NCBI GenBank assembly: GCA_016303265.1
Contig: JAEDLZ010000022.1
Location: 1-18,719 of the forward strand
DNA length: 18,719 bases
From: Clostridiales bacterium
GTDB lineage: Bacteria; Bacillota; Clostridia; Monoglobales; Monoglobaceae
Reading direction: 5' to 3'
Below, piece after piece: positions 1-6,394 of the stretch (position 1 is its first letter; the number at the start of each line of letters is the position of its first letter). Below the pieces are notes generated by a model. The model was not told where the DNA came from, did not search any database, and saw only the letters and a program-made list of their open reading frames with translations. Made by a program: the position numbers and the translations under genes.

Positions 1-268
1 ACTTGTTGACCGTCTCGCCGCTTTCATCGGTAGCCGCGGTCATCTTTGTAACCTCTTGCCAGCCGCTGTATTCAGTCCGTGCAATACTGTCCATATCCTC
101 AAAGTCGTACATTGCGTTAACCAGTCCCGATGTCGATTCGGTTCCGGTTCCGGTTTCAGCTGTCCCTTCCGTTGTCTCCGCAGACACAGAAACAAAGCTG
201 ATTGTGCCAAGGGTTGTCAGAGCCATTGTAAATACTACAAATAAAGCCAATACTCTTTTAAATCTCAT
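1..268 (-). CDS. Secreted/cell-surface protein, N-terminal part (3' end outside window)
   Basis: The visible 89 residues begin with a clear Sec signal peptide: a basic start (MRFKR), a hydrophobic core and an Ala-rich end with likely cleavage after SVSA near residue 30. A Thr/Gly/Glu-rich linker (about 31-48) follows, then the start of a globular region containing YDFEDMDSIA. The start at 268 is chosen because a strong AGGAGGAA ribosome-binding site lies just upstream and a consensus promoter lies 37-65 bp upstream. The 'DFED' beginning resembles the first strand of carbohydrate-binding or laminin-G-like beta-sandwich modules in clostridial surface proteins, but that is an impression and not a domain call. 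The rest of the gene is outside the window, so function, anchoring and length cannot be judged. Confidence 0.8.
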   Translation of the reverse strand, partial: MRFKRVLALFVVFTMALTTLGTISFVSVSAETTEGTAETGTGTESTSGLVNAMYDFEDMDSIARTEYSGWQEVTKMTAATDESGETVNK

Positions 269-304
269 AAAAATTCCTCCTCAATTGCATCCTATCTTAT
301 GTTT

Positions 305-333
305 ATAATAACACTTTATTTCATCTTTGTCAA
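305..333 (-). promoter_or_regulatory. Consensus housekeeping promoter of the secreted-protein gene
   Basis: On the minus strand TTGACA (333-328) and TATTAT (310-305) are separated by 17 bp. This gives a predicted transcription start near 298 and a leader of about 30 nt that carries the AGGAGGAA site. The -35 is a perfect match to the sigma-A consensus. An AT-rich tandem repeat sits immediately upstream. Confidence 0.8.
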
Positions 334-338
334 CTACA

Positions 339-379
339 TTTTTGGTATTTTTTTATAAGTTTTTGGTATTTTTTTATAA
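339..379 (-). repeat. Two 20-bp direct repeats upstream of the -35 box (UP-element-like)
   Basis: Two identical 20-bp copies, at 339-358 and 360-379, are separated by one base, giving a 21-bp period. On the minus strand each reads TTATAAAAAAATACCAAAAA. They occupy about -41 to -81 relative to the predicted start, ending 5 bp from the -35. A period of two helical turns with A-tracts is what bent DNA, a doubled UP element or a tandem activator site would look like. The repeat is directly visible; the role is inferred. Confidence 0.75.
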
Positions 380-407
380 CTCTGTACTTTGATTTTCCCG
401 CATAAAT

Positions 408-449
408 AAAGAGAGCTTAAAAACGCCCCCGGCGAAAAACGTTCTCTTT
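408..449 (-). terminator. Hairpin, probable terminator of dpaAB
   Basis: The arms AAAGAGAGC (408-416) and GTTCTCTTT (441-449) pair over 9 bp with one G-U. A small inner CGCC/GGCG stem lies in the loop. On the minus strand the distal arm runs into a T-rich stretch (TTTATTTATG). It lies about 180 bp downstream of the dpaB stop, so it could end that transcript. The T-tract is interrupted, so termination strength is uncertain. Confidence 0.45.
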
Positions 450-559
450 ATTCCGGTATTGTTTATAGTCTATTGTAAAATCAATAAATCCTTGATATTA
501 TTCGGATAAACCGATGTATTATTGTATTATTTTATCCAAATTGAATTTGAAAAGCAAGG

Positions 560-617
560 GTTGCAATCCCCCCGTCACACTTCGTGTGCCGCCCCCCCTT
601 TACACAAAGGGGGGCTT
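560..617. repeat. Palindromic intergenic repeat, two adjacent hairpins
   Basis: This element has a small palindrome CACAC-ttc-GTGTG (576-588) followed by a strong hairpin CCCCCCTTT-ACAC-AAAGGGGGG (593-614), with a further C-run just before (568-573). From memory, this C-run/palindrome/G-run layout recurs in intergenic regions of gut clostridial genomes, where it gives spurious ORFs containing PPFTQRG or PLYTKGG. It would form in RNA from either strand and lies between dpaB and its putative terminator, so it may also act as a 3' stabilising structure. The family assignment is recall, not a search. Confidence 0.6.
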
Positions 618-626
618 CGGTATTAT

Positions 627-1199
627 TTATATTAAAATCGGCTGGATTTGCTTTCCCCGAAAAGCTTTTGACAAGGTATCATCAATTTTTGACATATCCG
701 ATACAAGCGAATTTTCCTTTTCTGTGCAATCGTCCTGGCCAAAGGGAACAATATAGATATTTTTCATATTCAGCAAAGTTCCGATATTTTTTGCGTTGTT
801 GCCAAGCCCGTCATTTGTTGATACGGCTATGATAACGGGTCTTTTATTCCGAAGATGGGACTTTACCGCAAGGCTGACCGCAGAATCCGCTATACCTCCC
901 GCTATTTTTGCAATTGTATTCCCGGTACATGGCGCAATGACAAGTGCGTCGAGAAGTTTTTTCGGTCCTATCGGCTCAACCTCGTTAATTGTGCTTAAAA
1001 CCTTTTCGCCTGTTAATTCCTCCAGCCTTTTACGGTGTTCTTCGCTTTTGCCAAACCTTGTATCCGTCTTAAAGCTTACCTCCGACATTATCGGTATTAT
1101 ATCATATTTACCGGCAAGCCTTTCAATTTCCGGGAAAACCTTTTTATAGGTACAAAACGAGCCCGTCATGGCAATGCCGATTTTTCTTCTTTCTTCCAT
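627..1199 (-). CDS. dpaB: Dipicolinate synthase subunit B
   Basis: This is the flavoprotein-like subunit of dipicolinate synthase (SpoVFB). With DpaA it oxidises the dihydrodipicolinate-derived intermediate of the lysine pathway to dipicolinic acid in the mother cell. The 190-residue length is normal for the family. The N-terminus has the Rossmann-like start of the flavoprotein/DFP fold (KIGIAMTGSFCTYKK, TGSFC at 12-16). The phosphate/FMN-binding type loop APCTGNT is at 89-95, followed by a small-residue helix. It starts 6 bp after the dpaA stop, with a GGGGGTGAA ribosome site lying inside the end of dpaA, so the two are one operon. Family identity is secure; whether a flavin is bound cannot be seen. 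Confidence 0.95.
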   Translation of the reverse strand: MEERRKIGIAMTGSFCTYKKVFPEIERLAGKYDIIPIMSEVSFKTDTRFGKSEEHRKRLEELTGEKVLSTINEVEPIGPKKLLDALVIAPCTGNTIAKIAGGIADSAVSLAVKSHLRNKRPVIIAVSTNDGLGNNAKNIGTLLNMKNIYIVPFGQDDCTEKENSLVSDMSKIDDTLSKAFRGKQIQPILI

Positions 1200-1205
1200 A
1201 ATATA

Positions 1206-2084
1206 CTATTTCACCCCCAGTTCTTCCAATATGTTAATGATAGTTTCCATTATAAAATCGCCCGCCGTTTCCGGCGCAACCTTCCCCGGAAGGGAAAGCG
1301 CCCGGACGGTTTTCTTTCCGAGCCTATCCGCTGTTTCAAAATCCACTCCCCCCGGCTTTGAGGCAAGGTCTATAATAAGAGCCTCGTCCTTTAAATTCAG
1401 CAGCGCCGTATATCCCACCACAAGGCTCGGAACCGTGTTGAAGATTATATCGTACTCTCCTATTTTGTTTTCCAGTTCATAAAAATAGATTGATTTTTCT
1501 CCGTTTGCCCTGCAATATGCCGCATCGCTGTATTTTCGGACGCAGACGGTTACTTTTGCCCCCAGCCCCATAAGCATTTTGCCGAGCATCTTCCCTATTC
1601 TGCCGTTACCGAGGATAAGGCACCGGCTGCCGTGAATCGTCCGCGGTGTTTCGTGCATTGCGATTTCTATTGCGCCCTCCGCTGTGGGGATTGCGTTCAG
1701 GATTCCCAGCTCCTCCCTCTCAAGATAGTCAACGAGGTGTATTCCGTAAAGTCTTGCTATTGCACGAACGCCCTCGTCGGCTTTTCCGATTAGGAGAAGC
1801 CGGTTTTCCCTCATTCGCCGCAAAATATCACCTGTGTGAATTTCTTCGCCGCAGTAGGGCGCATTTATTATTTCCCTCCCCCCGGTATACGGAAGCGGCA
1901 AAATCACAGTTTCCGCATTGTCTACCGCTTCGGATATGCTTTTGCAAATTTCAATTTTCTCTGAAAATTCGCTTCTTTCCACTTTGTCAAAACCGTATAT
2001 TCTTATATGATAATCCCGGTCTGCCATGCTGTTTATAACTCTTATCTGGCGTCTGTCACCGCCAATAAAGCTAAGCTCTCTCAT
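1206..2084 (-). CDS. dpaA: Dipicolinate synthase subunit A
   Basis: This is the dehydrogenase subunit of dipicolinate synthase (SpoVFA), 292 residues and family-typical in length. The N-terminal part begins MRELSFIGGDRRQ, a hallmark start of DpaA. The motif PTAEGAIE (133-140) precedes a canonical NAD(P)-binding Rossmann domain with LILGNGRIG (156-164). Family members use NAD(P)H-type chemistry to form dipicolinic acid, the calcium chelator of the spore core. A ribosome site AAGGGGAG lies about 12 nt before the ATG, slightly far, but no better in-frame start was seen. Gene order dpaA-dpaB matches Bacillus spoVFAB. A sigma-K-like promoter lies upstream. The product's destination, the spoVA channel genes, is 4 kb away in this window. 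Confidence 0.96.
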   Translation of the reverse strand: MRELSFIGGDRRQIRVINSMADRDYHIRIYGFDKVERSEFSEKIEICKSISEAVDNAETVILPLPYTGGREIINAPYCGEEIHTGDILRRMRENRLLLIGKADEGVRAIARLYGIHLVDYLEREELGILNAIPTAEGAIEIAMHETPRTIHGSRCLILGNGRIGKMLGKMLMGLGAKVTVCVRKYSDAAYCRANGEKSIYFYELENKIGEYDIIFNTVPSLVVGYTALLNLKDEALIIDLASKPGGVDFETADRLGKKTVRALSLPGKVAPETAGDFIMETIINILEELGVK

Positions 2085-2162
2085 TTTTGCCGTCTTCTCC
2101 CCTTTACCATTTTTTACGGCTGATGTGCCATAAAATAAGCAGTTTCTTTTACTTTTCTTCTA

Positions 2163-2189
2163 TATAATATGTTTCCGCCGTTTTTTGGT
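2163..2189 (-). promoter_or_regulatory. Sigma-K-type promoter of dpaAB
   Basis: On the minus strand CATATTATA (2171-2163) fits the sigma-K -10 consensus CATANNNTA exactly. An AC dinucleotide (2189-2188) lies 16 bp upstream, as the sigma-K -35 requires. Bacillus spoVFAB is known to be sigma-K dependent, so element and gene agree. The predicted leader is about 70 nt. Confidence 0.65.
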
Positions 2190-2209
2190 GTAAACCGCCT
2201 CTTCTTTTC

Positions 2210-2238
2210 TTGACAAAAGCTCTGTTTAATGCTACAAT
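2210..2238 (+). promoter_or_regulatory. Sigma-A promoter of the metal ABC transporter operon
   Basis: TTGACA (2210-2215), a 17-bp spacer and TACAAT (2233-2238) form a near-consensus housekeeping promoter with a start near 2245. Just downstream is a short palindrome GGCA-TTTT-TGCC (2249-2260), at a position suited to an operator or the first hairpin of the mRNA. It does not look like a classical Zur or Fur box, so metal control is not shown. Confidence 0.75.
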
Positions 2239-2291
2239 CTCATATAGTGGCATTTTTGCCTTTTGACTATTTGGTTTTTACGGAGGTTTTT

Positions 2292-3221
2292 ATGAAACGG
2301 CTTTTGATTTTTTGCCTTGCGATAATTATTTGTCTCCCGATTTTTTCTTCGTGCTCCCAGGATAAGGCGGAGGGATTGTCGATTGTCGCAACCAACTTTC
2401 CTGCCTACGATTTTGCAAAAAATATTGTGGGCGACTGCGGGACGGTCACTCTTCTTCTCCCGCCGGGAAGCGAGAGCCACACATACGAGCCTACCGCAAG
2501 GGATATTTTGAAAATTTCCGGATGCGACCTGTTTATATATAACGGGGGCGAGAGTGACACTTGGGTTAGCAGCGTCTTGTCGTCCCTTGAGAAAAAGCCT
2601 GCCGCCCTTAAAATGATGGACTGTGTTGACCTTAGCGGAATTGAGCCTAAGGATGAGCACGACAGTCACAGCGAGCACAGCGGTCACGGCCATGAAATTG
2701 ACGAGCTTATCTGGACTTCGCCTGTTTTTGCGGCGGATATTGTCCGTGCCGTTTCCGATAAAATATGCCGCATTGACAGCGAAAATTCCGATTATTATAC
2801 CGAAAATGCCGATGATTATATCGGAGAGATAAAAGCTTTGGACAGCGATTTCCGCACGCTTTTTGAAAACTCCGAGCGGGATGTTTTTGTTGTTGCGGAC
2901 AGGTTTCCCTTTGTATACTTTGCAAACGAGTACAATCTTCGCTACTTTGCGGCATATCATTCCTGCAGCGAGGACGCCGAGCCTACTCCGGCGGTTATCG
3001 CGGAGCTTATTGACGCGGTTAAAAACGAGAATATTCCAGTTATTTTCTATATTGAATTTTCCAACAAAACCGTGGCGAAGGCCGTTTCCGAGGATACGGG
3101 CGCGGCTATGCTGGAGCTGAATTCCTGTCACAATATAACAAAAGCGCAGCTGCAAAACGGCGTTACTTATGTTGACCTTATGAGAAATAATCTTGAAGCC
3201 TTGAAGGAGGCATTTAACTGA
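2292..3221 (+). CDS. Metal (zinc-type) ABC transporter substrate-binding lipoprotein
   Basis: This 309-residue protein is of the ZnuA/TroA cluster-9 family, which delivers Zn or Mn to a membrane permease. The start at 2292 is set by CGGAGG 8 bp before the ATG; the reading frame is open further upstream but has no ribosome site there. The signal peptide ends in a lipobox-like IFSSC, so Cys21 is probably lipid-anchored. The first metal ligand motif SHTYEPT is present (His63). A His/Asp-rich loop (about 120-135, eight His) is typical of zinc chaperoning. The second ligand motif, normally D-x-H-x-W, reads DELIWTSP, with Leu139 in place of His. The third-ligand region reads ADRFPFVYF without the usual His, which I recall as common in a clostridial subfamily. 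The C-terminal CHN...YVDLMRNNLEALKEA is family-typical. The stop overlaps the next start by one base. Metal specificity is uncertain. Confidence 0.88.
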   Translation: MKRLLIFCLAIIICLPIFSSCSQDKAEGLSIVATNFPAYDFAKNIVGDCGTVTLLLPPGSESHTYEPTARDILKISGCDLFIYNGGESDTWVSSVLSSLEKKPAALKMMDCVDLSGIEPKDEHDSHSEHSGHGHEIDELIWTSPVFAADIVRAVSDKICRIDSENSDYYTENADDYIGEIKALDSDFRTLFENSERDVFVVADRFPFVYFANEYNLRYFAAYHSCSEDAEPTPAVIAELIDAVKNENIPVIFYIEFSNKTVAKAVSEDTGAAMLELNSCHNITKAQLQNGVTYVDLMRNNLEALKEAFN

Positions 3222-3931
3222 TGAATATTGTTCTTTGCGAAAATCTCAGCATTTCCTTTGACAAAATGCCCGTTCTTAAAAATCTTTCCTTTACCGTTGA
3301 CGAGGGGGATTATCTTTGCATTGTCGGAGAAAACGGGTCCGGAAAAAGCACGCTTATAAAATGTCTTTTGGGGCTTAAAACTCCCGACTGCGGACATATT
3401 ATTACGGAAAAAAGTTTATTTAACCACATCGGCTATCTTCCTCAGCAAACCACAATTCAGAGGGACTTTCCGGCGACCGTTTACGAGGTGGTTCTTTCCG
3501 GCTTTTTAAACAGTCTTAATCACCGGCTTTTCTTCTCCAAAAAAGATAAGAAAAAAGCCTGTGAAATGCTTGAGCTTTTCAATATTTCAAATATAAAAAA
3601 CAGATGCTACCGTACTCTTTCCGGAGGGCAGCAACAGAGAGTTCTTCTTGCAAGGGCAATGTGCAGCACCACTCGGCTTTTGCTTCTCGACGAGCCCGTA
3701 ACCGGGCTTGACCCTCTCGCAACCGCCGATTTTTACAGTGTTATGCGGGAAATAAACAGGAAGCACGGCATAACCGTCATTATGGTTTCCCACAGTCTTA
3801 ACGCCGCGGTCAGCGAGGCGAATAAGATTTTGCATCTTGGCGAGGACTGCTCATACTTTTTTGGTTCAACCGCCGAATACACGGCAAGTGATTTCGGCAA
3901 ACGATTTCTCGGAGGTGAAAAAAATGGCTGA
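3221..3931 (+). CDS. Metal ABC transporter ATP-binding protein (ZnuC-like)
   Basis: This 236-residue ABC ATPase energises the metal importer. All motor motifs are intact: Walker A GENGSGKST (36-44), Q-loop in LPQQ (73-76), signature LSGGQQQR (133-140), Walker B LLLLDEP (153-159), D-loop and the H-loop His in MVSHSLN. The start is coupled to the preceding lipoprotein gene by a TGATG overlap, with GGAGG 11 bp upstream. The length is close to the family's usual size. Clustering with a cluster-9 binding protein and an ABC-3-type permease identifies it as the Zn/Mn import ATPase. The intact motifs argue against the operon being a dead relic. Confidence 0.92.
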   Translation: MNIVLCENLSISFDKMPVLKNLSFTVDEGDYLCIVGENGSGKSTLIKCLLGLKTPDCGHIITEKSLFNHIGYLPQQTTIQRDFPATVYEVVLSGFLNSLNHRLFFSKKDKKKACEMLELFNISNIKNRCYRTLSGGQQQRVLLARAMCSTTRLLLLDEPVTGLDPLATADFYSVMREINRKHGITVIMVSHSLNAAVSEANKILHLGEDCSYFFGSTAEYTASDFGKRFLGGEKNG

Positions 3932-4712
3932 TATTATTAACGCTTTTCTCTCCTATTCATTTTTGAGAAACGCCCTTATTGTGGGAATCCTTGTTTCACT
4001 TTGTGCGGCTCTTCTGGGCGTCAGTCTTGTTCTTAAAAGATACTCTATGATTGGCGACGGGCTTTCTCATGTGAGCTTCGGGGCTTCAGCCATAGCGCTT
4101 TCCCTCAATCTGGCGCCGCTTTATGTTGCGATTCCGGTTGTTGTTAACAGCAAAATAAACGGCGACAGCGCAATTGCCCTTATCTCAACAAGCGCCGTTG
4201 CAATCGGAGTTATAATCGTTTCAATGACAAAGGGTATGTCAACCGACATTTCCAATTATATGTTCGGCAGTATTTTGGTTATGACGAGGCTTGATGTTGT
4301 TCTTTCCGTTGTTTTATCGATTATCGTTCTTATTCTTTACATTCTGTTTTACAATAGGATTTTTGCCATAACCTTTGACGAATCCTTTGCAAAGGCAACC
4401 GGAACAAACACATGGTTTTTCAACTCTCTTCTTGCGGTTCTGACCGCCGTTACAATCGTTATCGGTATGAGAATGATGGGCGCCATGCTCATTTCAAGCC
4501 TTGTTATCTTTCCGGCTTTGTCTGCTCTTCGGCTTTGCAGAGGCTTCCGCTCCGTTATAATTCTTTCGGCGGTTTTTTCGGTCGTTGCGTTTATTGTCGG
4601 AATTGTTGTTTCGTTTGTGCTCGACGCACCCACCGGAGCAACGGTTGTTATATCAAATCTTATTGTATTTATGATTTCTTATATTGTCGGAAGAATTTGC
4701 GAACATCATTAA
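3924..4712 (+). CDS. Metal ABC transporter permease (ZnuB-like, ABC-3 family)
   Basis: This 262-residue multi-pass membrane protein is the permease of the metal importer. The start at 3924 is chosen for the GGAGGTGAA site at 3911-3919; it overlaps the ATPase gene by 8 bp, showing translational coupling. Family landmarks are visible: VLKRYSMIGDGLSHVSFGA (37-55), the cytoplasmic FAITFDESFAKATG segment and RMMGAMLISSLVIFPALSALR near the end. Oddity: between LAPLYVAIPVVV (63-74) and NSKINGDSAIAL (75-86) only a short hydrophobic stretch remains. From memory, relatives carry about 10-12 more residues here, completing a membrane helix before the NSKI(K/N)GD motif. The reading frame is uninterrupted, so this would be an in-frame deletion or a lineage feature. 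Confidence 0.9.
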   Translation: MADIINAFLSYSFLRNALIVGILVSLCAALLGVSLVLKRYSMIGDGLSHVSFGASAIALSLNLAPLYVAIPVVVNSKINGDSAIALISTSAVAIGVIIVSMTKGMSTDISNYMFGSILVMTRLDVVLSVVLSIIVLILYILFYNRIFAITFDESFAKATGTNTWFFNSLLAVLTAVTIVIGMRMMGAMLISSLVIFPALSALRLCRGFRSVIILSAVFSVVAFIVGIVVSFVLDAPTGATVVISNLIVFMISYIVGRICEHH

Positions 4713-4724
4713 GGAGGGGTTCTT

Positions 4725-6260
4725 ATGTTTAAAAGAATCAGTGCACTGCTCATCATTTTATTACTTTGTTTCACCGGCGTCTTTGCCGCTGAAACAACGC
4801 CGGTTATTTACGGCTCAACTACCTTTGTTTTTGATTCTGTACAGACTATTCAGTCGGCTTCGAGAATTTCATCTGCCACTGCTTTGTCAGATGAAATTGA
4901 AGTTGACCTTACCGCGGTTGAAGAATATATTGCCAATCAGCTTGCTCAGTTCAACTTAACCGTTGATATTTCGGGCTTTGGCGTCAGCACAGATGATGTT
5001 AAAACTATTACATCTAATGTTATAAACGATAATCCCAACCTGTTCTATATAGGAGCATCTTATAGATATTCCTATAATCCGGCAACGAATACTATTCACA
5101 CTATGTATTTTAATATGGTTGACGATTTAGAAACCGTTATTGCCAGAAAGGCCGCTTTTGACGAAGAGGTCAATAATATTCTGTCATATATTTCACCCGG
5201 AATGTCCGACTTTGAAAAGCTTCTTACGGTGCACGATTACTTTGCTTTAAATTATGAATACGATAACTCCGTTTCTTCTTCAAGCGAAACGCCGGAGGCA
5301 TTCAGAGCCGACGGTGTTCTTGTTGACAAAACAGGCGTTTGCCAGTCTTACAGTCTTGCCTTCAAATACCTTATGAACCTTCTTGATATTGACTGCTCTT
5401 ATGCAACAAGCGACGCCATGAACCATATCTGGAATGTTGTAAATCTTGACGGACAATGGTATCATGTGGACGCAACATGGGACGACCCGCTTCCGGATAG
5501 ATTTGCTTTTGCGGCACATACATATTTTCTTTTGAGCGATACTGCAATATATAACCCGGACGGAGGGCATCGCGACTGGAGCTGCAAATATTCCTGCACT
5601 TCAACGCTTTACGATAACGCCTGCTGGAGAACAAGCCAAAGCGCTGTTGCAATCGGCGAAGATGCTTTATACTATACCGATGGTTTTGATATTTGCAAAT
5701 ATGATACGGTAAAAAAGACTTCCTCCTCTGTCTACACCATACCGGACAAATGGTATGTCTGGGAAGACAAAACTCATAACTATTCGGCGTCTTTTGGCAG
5801 AATTGTCCTTTATGACGGGAGAATCTATTTTAACACGCCTACGGAAATCAAGTCAATTGCGGCAGACGGAAAAGACCTTCAGACTTTTTATACCTACTTG
5901 GGCGAAGAAGGATATATTTACGGCTTAATGAAAAACGGAAATTATCTCAACTATGGAATAGCAACAGACCCAAGCGCCGAGGCGACGGTATCCTCGCTGC
6001 CGATTATAAATATGATTGATGCGGAAAAAGGCGAAACCGGATATGCGGTGCGGCTCATTTCAAAGGACAGCGTAAGCGGAAATCTTATTGTTTCCGTGTT
6101 TGACAAATCCGGCATTCTTCTTCGCTCGCAAGTATATCCTGCGGCAAGCTCCGTCCCCGTCACAATTGACACATCGGACGGCAGCTATACAAGGTTTATG
6201 TGGTGGAATCTTTCAGCGCTCACTCCCTGCTCGGACGATTTGACGATTGAAAATAATTAG
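4725..6260 (+). CDS. Secreted transglutaminase-like protein
   Basis: This 511-residue protein has a signal peptide (MFKRISALLIILLLCFTGVFA, cleavage near residue 21-22) and no visible anchor. The central transglutaminase-like core has a complete cysteine-protease-type triad: Cys206 in TGVCQSYSLAF, His234 in NHIWNVV and Asp249 in WYHVDATWDDP. Bacterial members mostly act as peptidases or crosslinkers in the envelope, but the substrate here is unknown. Residues about 300-450 look like a beta-propeller-type stretch (repeated DALYYTDG, LYDGRIYFNT, DGKDLQTF). The C-terminus (VPVTIDTSDGSYTRFMWWNLSALTPC) resembles a small module common at the ends of clostridial surface proteins. AAGGAGGGG precedes the ATG, and only 12 bp separate it from the permease gene. 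It therefore looks like the last gene of the metal-transport operon, ended by the terminator at 6300-6336. Confidence 0.87.
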   Translation: MFKRISALLIILLLCFTGVFAAETTPVIYGSTTFVFDSVQTIQSASRISSATALSDEIEVDLTAVEEYIANQLAQFNLTVDISGFGVSTDDVKTITSNVINDNPNLFYIGASYRYSYNPATNTIHTMYFNMVDDLETVIARKAAFDEEVNNILSYISPGMSDFEKLLTVHDYFALNYEYDNSVSSSSETPEAFRADGVLVDKTGVCQSYSLAFKYLMNLLDIDCSYATSDAMNHIWNVVNLDGQWYHVDATWDDPLPDRFAFAAHTYFLLSDTAIYNPDGGHRDWSCKYSCTSTLYDNACWRTSQSAVAIGEDALYYTDGFDICKYDTVKKTSSSVYTIPDKWYVWEDKTHNYSASFGRIVLYDGRIYFNTPTEIKSIAADGKDLQTFYTYLGEEGYIYGLMKNGNYLNYGIATDPSAEATVSSLPIINMIDAEKGETGYAVRLISKDSVSGNLIVSVFDKSGILLRSQVYPAASSVPVTIDTSDGSYTRFMWWNLSALTPCSDDLTIENN

Positions 6261-6299
6261 CTTGGATTTTCTGCAATATGTTATAAAAGCTACTCAAAA

Positions 6300-6336
6300 A
6301 GTCGGCGAATATTAAAAACATTCGCTGACTTTTTTT
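6300..6336 (+). terminator. Rho-independent terminator of the metal ABC/transglutaminase operon
   Basis: The arms AGTCGGCGAAT (6300-6310) and ATTCGCTGACT (6320-6330) pair over 11 bp with one G-U. They are followed immediately by six T (6331-6336), 40 bp after the transglutaminase-like gene's stop. Confidence 0.88.
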
Positions 6337-6365
6337 GTATTCTTTTCGGAATTTTGCCCATAATA
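6337..6365 (+). promoter_or_regulatory. Sigma-G-type promoter of spoVACDE
   Basis: CATAATA (6359-6365) matches the sigma-G -10 consensus CATNNTA exactly. GTATT (6337-6341) matches four of five positions of the sigma-F/G -35 (GHATR) with a 17-bp spacer. It begins directly after the T-tract of the preceding terminator and would give a leader of only about 20 nt before the TTG start. Bacillus spoVA is sigma-G dependent, and sigG is in this window. Confidence 0.55.
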
Positions 6366-6394
6366 AGGGTATATTTTCAAAAGGATGTGATTTC

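Noticed and set aside
514..832. Small plus-strand open frames over the palindromic repeat containing PPLYTKGG and PPFTQRG
   Set aside because: These peptides come from translating the C-run/G-run repeat and the antisense end of dpaB. No start context supports them.
1646..2038. A 130-codon plus-strand open frame inside dpaA
   Set aside because: It is antisense to a clear dpaA, and its translation is low-complexity and Arg/Phe/Pro-rich, as expected from a shadow frame.
2229..2291. A longer N-terminus for the metal-binding lipoprotein from an upstream ATG
   Set aside because: The longer start lies within the promoter -10/spacer region and would bury the signal peptide. The ATG at 2292 has a CGGAGG site and begins a proper lipoprotein signal.
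2232..3155. A 307-codon open frame on the minus strand opposite the metal-binding lipoprotein gene
   Set aside because: It is a mirror of the plus-strand lipoprotein, which has a signal peptide, family motifs, ribosome site and promoter. The antisense translation has no recognisable domain or ribosome site.
6335..6394. An upstream ATG extending spoVAC by 20 codons
   Set aside because: The ATG lies in the T-tract of the preceding terminator and overlaps the sigma-G-like promoter. The TTG at 6395 has the ribosome site and matches the family N-terminus.
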